Shown here: positions 36,331 to 49,948 of the stretch, piece after piece | Layout: each line of letters opens with the position of its first letter | Position numbering within the stretch: position 1 is the first letter of the stretch | From: Volvox africanus | Taxonomy: Eukaryota > Chlorophyta > Chlorophyceae > Chlamydomonadales > Volvocaceae | Assembly: GCA_030268105.1 (NCBI GenBank) | Contig: BSDZ01000010.1 | Location: 4,750,001-4,814,000 of the forward strand | Length of the DNA stretch: 64,000 nt | Direction: 5' to 3' | Translations under genes and position numbers: made by a program | Notes under the pieces: generated by a model | Seen by the model: the letters and a program-made list of their open reading frames with translations, nothing else | Database searches by the model: none | What the model was told of the DNA's origin: nothing

Positions 36331-38396
36331 CGGAACGAACGCTAGGCACATGTGTCACTACCGGCGCCGGTGGAGGGACGGAATATCGCCTCCTGCTGAG
36401 GGCATGCCGTATATGCAAAATCGAATAAATATTGATGAAGTGCACAGCAGGGTTTTTGGCTCAAGGGTACCCCTGCGGCTGTGGATGGAGGCAGGTTGCA
36501 GATCGAAGTGTACATATATGGGCATAAACATACATAAACTTAGGTGATGTACCCCCCTATCCTACACACATATAAACTTATGTTTATAACTTCCTGGCTA
36601 GTAGTGCGATGCCCAGCTAGATCTAGGTCTGCCATTCTGTTGGTGATGATGAGCTTCATGTATATATTGGTTCATATTGGAGTTTTATGTCTGATGGGGA
36701 GACGAATAATGGAGTCACTGTGGGGAGACAGGGGGGGAGCCCTATCTACATGGGATGTGTTGATATGTGCGTTGGATGCGTACATTGTACATATGATAGA
36801 GCGCTGTCAAGCTATCTTTCTGCTGGCGATTGGCTTGTACGTTGAAACATACAGTGATATAATTCTCTTATTAGATTTTGAGGTACGTAGCTAGGTGCTG
36901 TGCAATCGAGTGGTACTTGGATCCGGATCGGGATTGCATCCCGAGTGGAGAGTTCATGCGTTCGCTTTGCGCTGCGGGGTATCCATATTCTCAAATTCAA
37001 CATATTTGTATACGTACTATCTACTAACTCCTAGCTACATACACATCATAGTGCGTGGATTAATTTCTCTCTCGTATCAATCGATATAAATTCATGTTCT
37101 TTTTTGATGCCGGCAGTGATAATGCGTAAATGGTGACTACATGTATGTGTGGGAATAATAGAGAATGGTTGGGGGCTACGTACACCGTACACACGCACGG
37201 TTACGCAGGATTGTAAATGCATCAGCTGAATTGCGAGATGCTGAAGTACGTAGTAAGAGTCAGGTTACACTTGCTAGGTCAAAAGTGTATTCTGCGTTGC
37301 AAGATGTCAGGGAAAGGGGCTGATGCCCTGAGCGGCAGTGCAGCGGCAGCTGTTGCTGCTGCTGTTGCTGCTGCTGTTGCTGCGGGGCACCCTACCCTAA
37401 GATGATTTCAATTGTAATAATACTTATCTTGTTACTAACCGCTGGTGGCCCGGCCTCCTGGCTGCTTCATATACACGCACGCATGCATGCGCATGTTCAA
37501 AAATGTGATGATAAAGCTATCCCCCCCACTCACTGCCTTACTGCTTACTGGTCACTGGTCTGATGGAGTGGTGGCCACGGCTGTTTCGTCAGCGGTGGCG
37601 TTGCTGGTGGTCTAATTAATGGTTGGATGGATGATGCCCCAACCGCCACATTGACACGACCGATGACCCATAACAAACCGACCGCTCTCAAACCATCCAC
37701 CATTACTCACCCGGACGTTTGTGATCACCAACTGGGTAACGGCCTCCAAACGCATCGTTCATCACCGTATCACCATCGCGCCTCTCCGTACAAGTGGTGC
37801 ACCACTGGAAGTACCAGCACCAGCACGTACACCCCCAAACCCGCTGGAGGTGGATGGCCCCATCCCCCCCCCGGAATTTCCCGCAAGCAACTCCCATGCT
37901 GGATAGCTTGATGCACTGGAAACCTTTCGGGAACACTGTGGGGTGCAATCGCTCTCACTCCCAGATTTATAGAAACCAGACCGCTTTCCAATAACCCCGT
38001 CGTCAAATGTGACTTCGGAGCAGGGTGAGACTTCATATCCCGCCGGGGAAAGGCACGTGTTATTGTCCCGCTTCTCCATGGCCCAGCAGCACACCCCTCC
38101 GACTTTTCAGATCAAGCAATTCCGTCCTCTTTTCCTTCAAGATGCGCACATATGAGGTTGGGCGGCAGAACCGAACACGCACAGATGACTCGTATCAGCT
38201 TCACACCGTAAAATGCCTCGTAAGGTGTGCTGCTTTGAAACCGGAAACATTGCGCCAAATAACTGGGATTTGAAATAGAGCCACGGCCCACGCGCAATTC
38301 GGCAATTCCAAATCTGCTATTCGGTTAACAGGGCATCCTTTTTCTCAAACTGGGCAGTTTCCAAGCAGGGCATCCTTTTTCAGGCTCCAACCCCCA
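36331..38396. other. Non-coding sequence, no gene recognised
   Basis: Short unrelated open frames only. Includes the GCTGTT repeat (next entry) and a duplicated GCAGGGCATCCTTTTT stretch at about 38330-38385. Confidence 0.45.
37340..37384. repeat. GCTGTT/GCTGCT triplet repeat
   Basis: Runs of CTG/CTT-type triplets; in one frame they would read as poly-Ala/Val, but that open frame is short and without context. Confidence 0.75.
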
Positions 38397-38509
38397 TGGT
38401 ATCGACTTTCTGTGGCCTGGGAACGAATTGCAGTGGCTTGGAGGCGCACCGTGAGGGCCTCCAAGCCAGTGGAACAACTACGTTCCCAGGCCGCAGAAAG
38501 CCGATACCA
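38397..38509. repeat. 113-bp foldback (imperfect hairpin)
   Basis: TGGTATCG..CTTTCTG..GGCCTGGGAACG on the left pairs with its complement on the right. The stem is about 50 bp with few mismatches and bulges, and a loop of about 10 bases around CGCACCGTGAGGG. Its size and imperfections are like a small-RNA precursor or a miniature foldback element. Confidence 0.8.
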
Positions 38510-38736
38510 TCACCTGCAGGGACGAGAGTGGCGAGGTCGAAAAACGTAGAGCGATGGGGAGTGAGCAAAGTTCGCCAGCCAGGGTCAACCTGGTCGACCT
38601 GGTTGAACTGGTGCTACTGCTGCCACGTCAGCACAACACAGAAGGAATTGAGGGAACGATTGTTAGGGCAAATGCGGGGATATGGTGTAGCAGTTCCCTT
38701 CAGTATGCTACTAGATTTGTGCGGAAGCGTAGCTTT

Positions 38737-39039
38737 TGTAGATTTAGAGATAGCTCGCAAGTAAGTTAGCGTCGCGAAATTGTACATCTATTGGGAATAA
38801 TTGGTGACAGCGGAGTCTTGAACTCCGAACAATTAGTATTGTGATACTAAAAATGTCAGGCCTTAGCTCTTCACCAGGGTGACTTTAATATTGGCTCACC
38901 TAGCCAAGATGTACGGCAATCTTCTTTGCCAATCGCGAAGTTTACTCGTAGTTAGTTTTCGGTTAGGCATCATGCTTATTGCATGATTGCCTACCGCTTT
39001 ATCTGGGCCTATTCTCTAAGGTAAATGTAGTTTCCTACA
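38737..39039 (-). repeat. Possible 3' LTR of decayed element Z
   Basis: The right end (..CTACA at 39039) is followed by a pyrimidine run (39040-39049) that reads as a polypurine tract on the minus strand, as expected next to a 3' LTR. The left end is guessed from a matching TGTAG at 38737; another TGTAG lies at 38686. No second LTR is visible, so boundaries are tentative. Confidence 0.3.
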
Positions 39040-39071
39040 TTCCCCCTCTGAAGCGAAACGTCCCGGGAGCG

Positions 39072-40571
39072 TCACCGTCTCCTCTTGGATGAGGTTCCTT
39101 TCTCAGTGGGTCTCGGCCCTTTGGCTTTGAGTCTTCGCTCATATTCCTCGATGGCTTCCACCAGAGGATCTGATTCTTTCAGTGATGCCTCGGTTTCATA
39201 TGTATTGTGAGTGGAATCATATCCTTCCCACTTGATAAGGTACTCTCGACGAGTTTTACCTCTGCCCCCACGGATTGAGACATCCCGATGATCTACAATG
39301 GCTTCAACCATGTAGAATGGTTCACCCTCAATAACGAGTGGTGAGGGTGGTTGTCGCTGAGCGTCCTCCTTGAATGGTTTCAGGAGTGACACATGAAAGA
39401 CCGGGTGTAGGCGAGATTCAGCTGGTAAGCCAAGTTTTACCGCTGTTTCACCAATATTAGCGACAACTGTATATGGGCCAATGAATTTTGGCATCAGCTT
39501 CTTAGTTCCAGGTTATTTAAGGTTAATATTCTTGGTACTTAACAGCACTTTTTGCCCAACCTCATAACGCACGGGGCGCCGAGAAGAGTCAGCATCCTGT
39601 TCTTGTCTAGATTGCGCAGCCTGGAGACAAGTTTTAGCGAGTTGCAATCGCTTGCGCATGATGGTGGAGTACTCATCAGCAGCTGGCACTTTCGAGGGTA
39701 TATGCAGGTCAACCGGCACACGCGGTTGCTGGACACCATTAAGCAAAAATGGTGTCATACCTGTCGAACGTTGTTTGGAGTTATTGATAGCAAACTCAAT
39801 CAACGGTAAGTGATCATCCCAATCATCCTGATTAGGGGAGATATAGTGCCGTAATGTCTCTTCCAGTAAGCGGTTCATTCGCTCTGTTTGTCCATCTGTT
39901 TGTGGATGGAAGGCTGTGCTCATATGGAGGTGGGTGCCCAATAGGCGAAATATTTCCTTCCAGAAATTGCTTGTAAAGCGTGGGTCCCGGTCAGAGATAA
40001 TGTTCTTTGGAAGGCCGTGCTGCCGGAATACAGTGGCTACAAAAAGGCGAGCCAACTCTTCCGCTCCTGCGGTCGTGTGTGTGGGAGCAAAGTGCGTCAT
40101 TTTGCTCAGCCGGTCCACAAACACTACGATCGCATCATGCCCATTGCGAGTTGTTGGTAGCTGGGTTATCAAATCCATTGATATGCTCTCCCACACAGAA
40201 GAAGGTATGGGGAGCGGCTGCAGCAAACCACCCGGCTTAGTGTTGGTTGGTTTGTTATGCTGACATTGAGGACAAGACTTGACGTAGGCCTTCACGTCAG
40301 TATCCAGTCCAGGCCACCAGTACGTTTGTGCGATCGCTTGTTTGGTGCGGTCAATGCCGCGGTGGCCAGCGCATGGGGTATCATGATACTCTTTCATGAT
40401 GACCCGTCGTAAGTCAGCTTGATTAGGGATGTAAATCTGGGACCCATTGTACCAGAAGTTACCCTTCTTTTTGAGCCGCAGCTTTGCTACCTTAGTTTTC
40501 GTGAGATTGGGATCACCGTCATACCCGCGGATGATTCGGTGTCCTAAGTCGCTGTCAATCAGCGCGGCAGA
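39072..40571 (-). pseudogene. Element Z: Ty3/gypsy integrase-chromodomain remnant
   Basis: C-terminal part of a gypsy polyprotein. The integrase has the zinc-binding HHCC segment (..AGHRGIDRTKQ..SCPQCQ..) and catalytic D, D and E in SMDLITQL, ISDRDPRF and TDGQTERMN. One in-frame TAA (about 39510) splits it from a GPY/F-like module (FIGPYTVV) and a chromodomain (EYLIKWEGYDSTHNTYE). Upstream RT, RNase H, protease and gag are absent because element A's LTR begins at 40572. It belongs to a different, older lineage than A-D. Confidence 0.88.
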
Positions 40572-41395
40572 TGTTGTACCTCTCGTTCGCGTTTGCTCAT
40601 AAGTATCTGCACGTCTGGAGACTTTCGACACCAATGCGCGAGCACTTGCAAGTACAGCAAGGCAAGCGAGAGCAAACAGAGACAGCGGAAGACTTCAAGA
40701 CGAAGAGAGATATAACTTACAGTCTTACAGATCGGAACGATGCAATGGACGAAATCGCCGTCAGCGCCGGAAGCAAGCAATCATCACGCGGCGGTGATTA
40801 GCGAAGTTCAGGCTTAGCTCGGGCTAAGTAGAATAGCGTATAGCAATAGTAATATAGAACACACGAGTGTTCTCCGATGTCGAATGTCTTGTCTTGCTTA
40901 GCCGTCCTCGCATCTGTTATACTCGCAGTATCACAATGCCGTACGATTCACATTAGGAGGCCGATCCTAGATGTGACAATCCTACTGCGTATAGGTGATG
41001 TCTACGAATAACAACGTATAAGCCTTTCCGGCATTCACATGATGCAAGGGTCCGGATAACTATATCCGGTTGCAGGGCACGTGTCGCGACGAGTGCGGCG
41101 CTCTCAACGTGTGCTGTAATGAAGTAATATTATATCAGATAATATTACTTATCGTTTCGTAGCACGAGCATAATGCGCACTTCAATGCTTCGGGCTTTCG
41201 TGCATGCTAGGCGGATTTGCCATGATGCGATGTCGCGATGGATAATGACAACATGCCAAATGCATATATAAATGTACACGAATACATTTATATCATGCAG
41301 ATTCATTCATATGCAATGTGTTCATCACAATAGCACTTCGCCTTGTAGGATCACATCGACCTACGCATCGGCGGGAAACTAACCGTAGCACAACA
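40572..41395 (-). repeat. 3' LTR of element A (824 bp)
   Basis: Starts TGTTGTACC and ends GCACAACA, same length as the LTRs of B and D but with scattered differences from them, so A is the older insertion. Plus-strand bases 41396-41412 (ATTATCCCCCC..) form the adjoining polypurine tract on the minus strand. The left flank is the interior of element Z. Confidence 0.92.
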
Positions 41396-41454
41396 ATTAT
41401 CCCCCCTCCCGTATGCAGCGTCCTCGCTGCATCATACAGCATCGACTGCAGGGG

Positions 41455-43324
41455 TCATTGGGCTTGCGTGGCACGTTTGCGGGCTTCTTCGAGCAGGGGC
41501 TTCATGTCCTGTGAGAAGTTGCGTGCCGGTTCCCATGAGTTGTGCTCGTCAGTATACCCTGTCCACTTAACCAAGTACTCGTGTACTGTCTGCTTACGTC
41601 AGTGTCGGCCCACACGACGCGCGCGATAATCTAACACCCGCTCCACATCGTAAAACTTCTGTTTACCAGCGATCCAGGTCTCGGGAACTGGTTCGATCGC
41701 TGCGGGGGCGTTAGCAGACTCAGGGACGGGTTCCGTACCACGATACGGACGAACAAGCGATACGTGAAACGTGGGGTGAATGGTCATATCAGCGGGCAAT
41801 GCAAGCTCCACAGCCACATTCCCAACCATGCGCACGACAGGATACGGACCAATCCAGCGAGGTAAGAGTTTTTGGGATCCGTCGGCCAAGGAACGCAAGT
41901 TCTTGGTGCTTAGCAACACGAGTTGCCCTTCCGAAAACGTCACATCCTGCTTGGATTTGTTGTAATATTCCGTCGTTCGTTGCTGTGCCGCGTCCAAACA
42001 TGACTTCGCGTCTGTGATTCGGGACATAAAAGACTTGGCAAAAAGTTTAGCAGCAGGCACGTTCACTTCCAACTCACGCCACACGGGTAGCGCGGGATGA
42101 AACCCGTAGTTAAGAAAGAACGGACTTTTGCCTGTAGAGCGGTTAACAGCGTTGTTAAGCGCGAATTCTGCCGCAGTCAAATATGTATCCCAAACGAGAG
42201 GTGTGCGACCAGCATAATTACGCAACATATCACCCAACGTGCGGTTTGTGCGTTCGGTTTGACCATCAGTCTGTGGGTGATACGCCGTGCTCAGGTTGAC
42301 GCGCATGCCAACTAGTTTGCAGAGCGCTTCCCAAAACTTAGACGTGAACTGCCCACCGCGGTCCGAAATAACATTTTTGGGAACCCCGTGTAACCGAACC
42401 ACATTGTCGAAAAACAAACGTGCGGTTTGCTCAGCCGTGCAGGATGATGTGCATGGTGCTAGGTGAACCATCTTAGTCAGACGATCGACCATTACGAACA
42501 CCGCATCGTATCCCCCCTCAGTTTTGGGCAGCGCGACTACGAAGTCCATGGAAACACTTTCCCAAGGCGCATCCGGGACAGGCAACGGTTGCAACAACCC
42601 ATGGCCCTTACCGGACAAAGCCTTATTGCGCTGGCACAGACTGCATGTCTGGACGAAGTTCGCCGCATCCTTAGCCAAACGAGGCCACCAAAAGGAACGT
42701 TGCACCAAGTCGATCAATCGCTTGCTACCAGGGTGTCCTGCTAACGGGTCCTCGTGGAACCGCGCAAGGATGTCGTAGCGTAGCGCGTCGTCGTTCGGAA
42801 CGACGATTTGTGTAGCTGCACCCTCCGTCCGTAGCCAAAGGCCATTCTGCTTGCGAAGGTTTTCTACATTAGCCGGGTCCACGAACCAGGCGTCTGCGTT
42901 GTAGGCAACCTTCAACCGCTCCGCGAGGTCCCTCCTCGCTACACGGCCGCACGACGGGCGCTGCCAAAATTGCAGCGTGTAGCGACAGATGTCGACTGAG
43001 AGCATCGGCAATATTCAATTTACCAGAAATATACTCCCAGGTGCAGTCGAACCTAGCTAGGTATTCCATCCACCTAGCTTGACGGCGGTTCAACGTCAGA
43101 ACGCTTTGCAAAAACGTTAGGGGCTTATGGTCAGTCTTTAAAGTAAACGGGCGTCCCTCGAGGTAACAGCGCCATTCCTTTAAAGCATGCAGCACGGCCA
43201 GAAGCTCCTGTTCCCCGGTGGTGTAGCGAATCTCCGCACCAGAAAACTTCTTACTCGTGAAGGCGATCGGTCGCCCTTCCTGTAACAATACAGCGCCGCT
43301 TCCAAATATTGAGGCATCAGACAC
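41455..43324 (-). pseudogene. Element A pol, C-terminal part
   Basis: Encodes part of RNase H, then integrase and chromodomain, matching element B closely. Lesions: a 13-bp deletion near 42930 between RNase H and integrase shifts the frame, and TGA at 41599-41601 cuts the chromodomain. At 43324 the gene is interrupted by element B within the RNase H start (VSDAS). Confidence 0.9.
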
Positions 43325-44148
43325 TGTTGTACCTCTCGTTCGCGTTTGCTCATGAGTATCTGCACGTCTGGAGACTATCGACACCGATGCGCGAGCACTT
43401 GCAAGTACAGCAAGGCAAGCGAGAGCAAACAGAGACAGCGGAAGACTTCAAGACGAAGAGAGATATAACTTACAGTCTTACGGGTCAGAATGATGCAATG
43501 GACGAAATCGCCGTCAGCGCCGGAAGCAAGCAATCATCACGCGGCGGTGATTAGCGAAGTTCAGGCTTAGCTCGGGCTAAGTAGAATAGTGTATAGAAAT
43601 AGTGATATATAACACACGAGTGTTCTCCGGTATCGAATGTCTTGTCTAGCTTAGCCGTCCTCGCATCTGTTATACTCGCAGCATCGCAGTGCCGTACGAT
43701 TCACATTAGGAGGCCGATCCTAGATGTGACAACCCTACTGCGTCCAGGCGATGTCTACGCATAACAACGTGTAAGCCTTTCCGGCATTCGCATGATGCAA
43801 GGGTCCGGATAACGATATCCGGTTGCAGGGCATGCATCGCGACAAGTGCGGCGCTCTCAACGTGTGCTTTAATGAAGTAATATTATATCAGATAATATTA
43901 CTTATCGTTTCATAGCACGAGCATAATGCGCACTTCAATGCTTCGGTTATTCATGCATGCTAGGCGGATTTGCCATGATGCGATGTCGCGATGGAAAATG
44001 ACAACATGCCAAATGCATATATAAATGTACACGAATACATTTATATCATGCAGATTCATTCATATGCAATGCGTTCATCACAATAGCACTTCGCCTTGTA
44101 GGATCACATCGACCTACGCGTCGGCGGAAAACTAACCGTAGCACAACA
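43325..44148 (-). repeat. Element B 3' LTR
   Basis: 824 bp. Contains AAGTAATATTA and its complement flanking a 7-base loop (about 43873-43903) and a second AT-rich inverted repeat around ATATAAATGTA (44018-44046), which also supplies TATAAA-like sequence. Confidence 0.95.
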
Positions 44149-44165
44149 ATTATCCCCCCTCCCGT
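44149..44165 (-). promoter_or_regulatory. Element B polypurine tract
   Basis: Reads ACGGGAGGGGGGATAAT on the minus strand, directly before the 3' LTR; expected primer site for plus-strand DNA synthesis. Confidence 0.8.
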
Positions 44166-44207
44166 ATGCAGCGTCCTCGCTGCATCATACAGCATCGACT
44201 GCAGGGG

Positions 44208-47200
44208 TCATTGGGTTTGCGTGGCATGTTTGCGGGCTTCTTCGAGCAGGGGTTTCATGTCCTGTGAGAAGTTGCGTGCCGGTTCCCATGAGTTGTGCTC
44301 GTCGGTATACCCTGTCCACTTAACCAAGTACTCGTGTACTGTTCGCTTACGTCGGTGTCGGCCCACACGACGCGCGCGATAATCTAACACCCGCTCCACA
44401 TCGTAAAACTTCTGTTTACCAGCGATCCAGGTCTCGGGAACTGGTTCGATCGCTGCGGGGGCGTTAGCAGGCTCAGGGACGGGTTCCGTACTATGATACG
44501 GACGAACAAGCGACACGTGAAACGTGGGATGAATGGTCATATCAGTGGGCAATGCAAGCTCCACAGCCACATTCCCAACCATGCGCACGACAGGGTACGG
44601 GCCAATCCAGCGGGGTAAGAGTTTTCGGGATCCGTCGGCCAAGGAACGCAAGTTCTTGGTGCTTAGCAACACGAGTTGCCCTTCCGAAAACGTCACATCC
44701 TGCTTAGATTTGTTATAGTATTCTGTCGTTCGTTGCTGCGCCGCGTCCAAACACGACTTCGCGTCTGTGATTCGGGACATAAATGACTTGGCAAAAAGTT
44801 TAGCAGCAGGCACGTTCACTTCCAACTCACGCCACACGGGTAGCGCGGGATGAAACCCGTAGTTAAGAAAGAACGGACTTTTGCCTGTAGAGCGGTTAAC
44901 AGCATTGTTAAGCGCGAATTCTGCCGCAGTCAAATATGTATCCCAAACAAGTGGTGTGCGACCAGCATAATTGCGCAACATATCACCCAACGTGCGGTTT
45001 GTGCGTTCGGTTTGACCATCAGTCTGCGGGTGATACGCCGTGCTCAGGTTGACGCGCATGCCAACTAGTTTGCAGAGCGCTTCCCAAAACTTAGACGTGA
45101 ACTGTCCACCGCGGTCCGAGATCACATTTTTGGGAATCCCGTGTAACCGAACCACATTATCGAAAAACAAACGTGCGGTTTGCTCAGCCGTGCAGGATGA
45201 TGTGCATGGTGCTAGGTGAACCATCTTAGTCAGACGATCGACCATTACGAACACCGCATCGTATCCCCCCTCAGTTTTGGGCAGCGCGACTACGAAGTCC
45301 ATGGAAACACTTTCCCAAGGCGCATCCGGGACAGGCAACGGTTGCAACAACCCATGGCCCTTACCGGACAAAGCCTTATTGCGCTGGCACAGACTGCATG
45401 TCTGGACGAAGTTCGCCGCATCCTTAGCCAAACGAGGCCACCAAAAGGAACGTTGCACCAAGTCGATCAGTCGCTTGCTACCAGGGTGTCCTGCTAACGG
45501 GTCCTCGTGGAACCGCGCAAGGATGTCGTAGCGTAGCGCGTCGTCGTTCGGAACGACGATTTGCGTAGCTGCACCCTCCGTCCGTAGCCAAAGGCCATTC
45601 TGCTTGCGAAGGTTTTCTACATTAGCCGGGTCCGCGAACCAGGCGTCTGCGCTGTAGGCAGCCTTCAACCGCTCCGCGAGGTCCGTCGCGATCGGAACCT
45701 CCTCGCTACGCGGCCGCACAACGGGCGCTGCCAAAATTGCAGCGTGTAGCGACGGATGTCGACTGAGAGCATCGGCAATATTCAATTTACCAGAAATATA
45801 CTCCCAGGTGCAGTTGAACCTAGCTAGATATTCCATCCACCTAGCTTGACGGCGGTTCAACGTCGGAACGCTTTGCAAAAACGTTAGGGGCTTATGGTCA
45901 GTCTTTAAAGTAAACGGGCGTCCCTCGAGGTAACAGCGCCATTCCTTTAAAGCATGCAGCACGGCCAGAAGCTCCTGTTCCCCGGTGGTGTAGCGAATCT
46001 CCGCACCAGAAAACTTCTTACTCGTGAAGGCGATCGGTCGCCCTTCCTGTAACAATACAGCCCCGCTTCCGAATATTGAGGCATCAGACACTACCTCAAC
46101 ACGAAATGGCAACGAGTAATCAGGGAATGCTAGGGTGACATCTTCGGCAACGATTCGTTTGAGCTCTTCGAATGCCCGCTGGCATTGCGACGTCCACGAC
46201 TCGAGCGAAACGAAAACGCCTTTGCGAGTTAAGTTAGTAAGCGGGGCCGCAATGATGGAATATTTTTCAATGAACTTTCGGAAATAATTGGTCAAGCCAA
46301 GGAACTTACGCAGCTCCGTGAGGTTCTGAGGCGCGGGCCAATCGCGAACCACGGCGACCTTCCGCGGGTCCATCTTCACACCGGTGGCCGACACAATGTG
46401 ACCCAAATATTCCACCTGAGGCTGCGCCCAAAAGCATTTGGCGCGTTTAGCAAACAATTGCTCCCGCCTCATAACGTCGAGCACGAGCCGCAGATGCTCC
46501 AAGTGCTCCTCGCGCGTCTTAGAATATACCAAGATGTCATCCAGGTAGCAAACAACGAACCTGTCGATAAACGGCCTAAACATTCGGTCCATAACCGCCT
46601 GAAACGTCGCAGGGGCATTAGTCAAACCAAACGATAGGACCGTATACTCAAAGTGACCGAAGGGCGTCCGAAAAGCGGTTTTCGGGATATCAGAGGCAGC
46701 GATGCGAATCTGATTGTAGCCCTGTTGTAAGTCAATTGAGGAAAAATAAGCCGAGCCCTTCAGCTTATCCAACAGGTCGTCAACGCGTGGCAAAGGGTAG
46801 CGATTTTTCACCGTATTCGCATTTAACCCCCGGTAATCAATGCACATGCGCAAGGTCCCATCCTTCTTACCGACAAACAAAATCGGTGCAGAATACGGGG
46901 ATGTGCTGGGGCGTATCATACCCTTCGCGAGCAAATCCGTCACCTGGCGCTTTACCTCATCCAGCTCCAATGGACTCAACCTGTACATTGGCCGGGCGGT
47001 AGGCTGCGCTCCAGGCATGAGAGGGATTGTGTGATCAACAGGACGCATAGGTGGTAGGCCAGGGATATCTTTAAAGACGTCCTCATACTGCGACAGTAGG
47101 GCCTCAACCTCAGGATCGACAGAAATCTGCGCGGTGGTGACACAACAGCTCACCCGCGGCCTTAAAAGCAGTCCGTGGGCACCCTTCCGTAACAAACGGA

Positions 47201-48268
47201 CGGCCTCCTTACGCCCGACTAGCTCTGGTTCGATTCGCGCGGCCTTGCGGTCACAGCGAAATTAACCATAGGCACCGCCTCAGTTTCGCCCTCCTTTGGT
47301 GTGACATATTCGAACGACAGGAAAGGTACCTTAATCGACAGAGTACCCTTGCACATATGCAGGGTTGCGGTCTCCATGTCGATGCGCGCGCGGTACTGTC
47401 GTAATGTCGACGACCCCATTATGTACGGTGCAGTCTCTGCTAAGCCCTGCAGCACGTACGGCCGGGTCACAACACGCAAAGGGCCTATCGATAGGCTAAG
47501 GGTAATCCTGCCCACGATGGGATGCTTACCCCCGTCAGCAAGGGTAACCTGTGGACAATCAGACGACTCTGGGGACAACCCCAGCGCATTCACCTCTGCG
47601 ACAGAGATGAAGTCGTCGCTGGCACCGGTGTCAACAAGTGCCTTCAGAGTACGGCCATTCAAACCGATCTGAACCACAGGGACACGGTTATCTACGAGCG
47701 ACTGCCCAGCAGACAACGTCAGTGCACTTAAGGCGGGTCCGTAACCAACGGCACCCCCATCAGGAGCTTCGTACCAAACGTCAACCGAGTAGGATAGGTG
47801 TGGCCACGGAGCCAATGTACCCTCCCGATCCACACCATTAAACAAAACGGTGCCCGGCTCGAACCGGTGGACATGCCGCATACCCCTTAACGATGCCTCT
47901 GCCTTGCGCCGACAGAAAGCGGGGAGTAAAACACATGCGGCAGTGTCTGGATATTGACGCCTACACCTCCTGTACATGGCCAACTGTTCCGACATCTCAC
48001 GCAGAGACGAGGGGATGAACAAAACCACGTGGTTGGACAGATCGATAGACGACAGGGGACGGCGAGGTGTAAACACATTACACAACGGATCGAAGCAGAG
48101 AAGTCCCGTGCGTCCGTCAAGCGTGATGCGTCGCGCAATGACTCGCTCGATGTGTCCAAGTACACAAGGCAACAATGCCTTAACGGCTGGCCGTAAGGAT
48201 GACCACCGACCACACGTTAGTTCAGAAAACCCAGGTAGAGCCCCCTCCGCAGGAACCCGGGCAAGCCC
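44208..48268 (-). pseudogene. Element B pol, one frameshift
   Basis: Pol in the same frame as gag, just after its UAG. Aspartic protease (LVDTGASDDF) is followed by a one-base deletion near 47240 (GCAAGGCC here, GCAATGGCC in D). The next 995 codons are open: RT with [10 protein letters not shown], RNase H ([11 protein letters not shown]), integrase with HHCC and D-D-E ([26 protein letters not shown]), GPY/F and a C-terminal chromodomain ([18 protein letters not shown]). Translation would stop at 47219, before RT, unless the shift is corrected. Confidence 0.9.
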
Positions 48269-49902
48269 CTATTTCGGCTGAGGTACAAACGGCGGCATTA
48301 GAGGGCAATCCTTCGTAGAATGGCTCTCCGCACACCGTAGACAAACGTTGGCCAATTTTCGACGCTCGAATTCGGAACGATTGCAATTCCATTTTGGCAT
48401 AAATGTGTCGTCCGTACGAGTACGCTTCGCGTTGGGGTCGGAACGCTGTGCGGCTGCCGACGACGGCGCACCACCACGCTTCCTGTTCCTAGCTGGGTCC
48501 GAGCTCGGACCTGCTCCTCCTGTACCACGGACACCCGAGCTAGCGCCCCCGCGCGCCTTGCGTTGCCCGTTGCTGCGTCGCGTCGCGGCAGTAGGCGTGG
48601 GGCGGGTCGCGCCGAGGTCCTGGTCGAGGGCTACAGCTTCCCCAAGCGGATCCTGCACTTGCACGGCATTTGCACGAGGGGCAGACTTGACTTCTTCCTC
48701 GCCGGCAAGAAGTCGTATCTCCGCGCCCTTAGCAAAAGCGACCAACGCGTCATACGACTTGATCTGCGCTCCAACCAAGTCAGTGGCGCACCATTTAGCC
48801 AAAAGTTTCGTTAGGCCTCGCCTAAACCAAAAGACACGCTCAGATTCGGTGAGGTCAGCAATGGGAGTCACAAGTGCTTCGAAGCGTGACTGGTACGCAG
48901 GTACATTTTCATCCCGACGCATGTGATAGCTACCGGCTGCCAAAGCGTTACGAGCTTCCACATCGCGTGCTTGAACCTCAGTAGCGAATCGTGCAAGCAA
49001 GCGGCGACTAACTCGTCAAAAGTATAGCTGCCCCGGGCGTTGGTCCAATTGCGATACCAGTCCTTCGCTGCGCCCTCGAGGGTGTTACCAACGAAGAGAC
49101 ACCTGATACCGTCATTATCGCCACCATGAACAGCTTGGAGGTACTTTTTAGCGTCACGCACGTACGCACGAGTTGCATCGGCTATGCTATGCCCTGGTGT
49201 CTTGTCGGTCAGCGAAATATTGAGCCTAGGAACGGGAATCGACAATCTCATCACCTCAGGGATGTCATCATGCCCTCGAGCTTGAGGTAATGGCAGAACC
49301 CTTGGTCCAGCAGTGTTGTCCATATTCGTGTTCACTGCTGAATGCGGCACAATTAAGTGAGCAGGGGTCTGAAGGAAAAGGGGCTCTTGAGTGGCTCGCG
49401 CGCCAACAGTCTCAAGACCTCTATCCGGCGCTCTAGCAGCTACAACGAAATCGGGTTGGCTAGCTAGGCTAGTGTGCGGCGTATCGTCGTGTTCCGCGGA
49501 CATGGAGCACGAAACGATACCCTAGTTTTGCGTAATAGAAGCCGACTTCTATCGCAAAGGCAAGAGTACAAAGCGATTCGGTGAGCCTACCGACAGTACT
49601 CTTGAGAAGGTTCAGCAAACTCAGCAAGTAATTGCCCAGCTGAGTCCTGATCTCCGTAGTTTGGGCAATGAGAGTCGCCAACTGGTCCGGACGAACGCCG
49701 GTCTCAGTCGCCGCGGCAAGCAATGCCGGTGCACTGAGATTACCTGCGACTCAGAGCGTACACTTACACAACAAGTGCAGCAATCTAAACAAAAGCAATT
49801 AAACAATTACAAACCGGAAGCGGCGGCGTCCAAAACGGCGCGGCCTAAGTCTTCGGCAAAAGTATCTAGCGGTCCTCGTGGTTCGTCGCTGGAACTCGCC
49901 AT
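48269..49902 (-). pseudogene. Element B gag, one frameshift
   Basis: Candidate leader exons 49815-49902 and 49591-49743 (intron 49744-49814, GT..AG) precede the main gag frame, which opens at 49503. A one-base deletion near 49009 (GCTTGCTTGC here, GCTTTGCTCGC in D) breaks it after YTFDELVAA. The downstream half runs to the UAG at 48269 and includes a zinc knuckle C-x2-C-x3-H-x4-C (CLRCAESHSTKDC). Confidence 0.85.
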
Positions 49903-49948
49903 AGAAAGAACCTACTTCCGATTAGACAGAGAGAGACAGTTAGGCAAC

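Noticed and set aside
37217..37405. Ala/Val repeat protein
   Set aside because: It arises from a GCTGTT triplet repeat in a 62-codon frame with no other support.
41119..41165. Palindromic AT-rich repeats considered as a CRISPR-like or viral origin
   Set aside because: They are single inverted repeats within an LTR, not an array with spacers.
48348..48926. 192-codon plus-strand frame inside element B (and its counterpart in D)
   Set aside because: Antisense shadow of the gag basic region; it occurs only because gag there is GC-rich.
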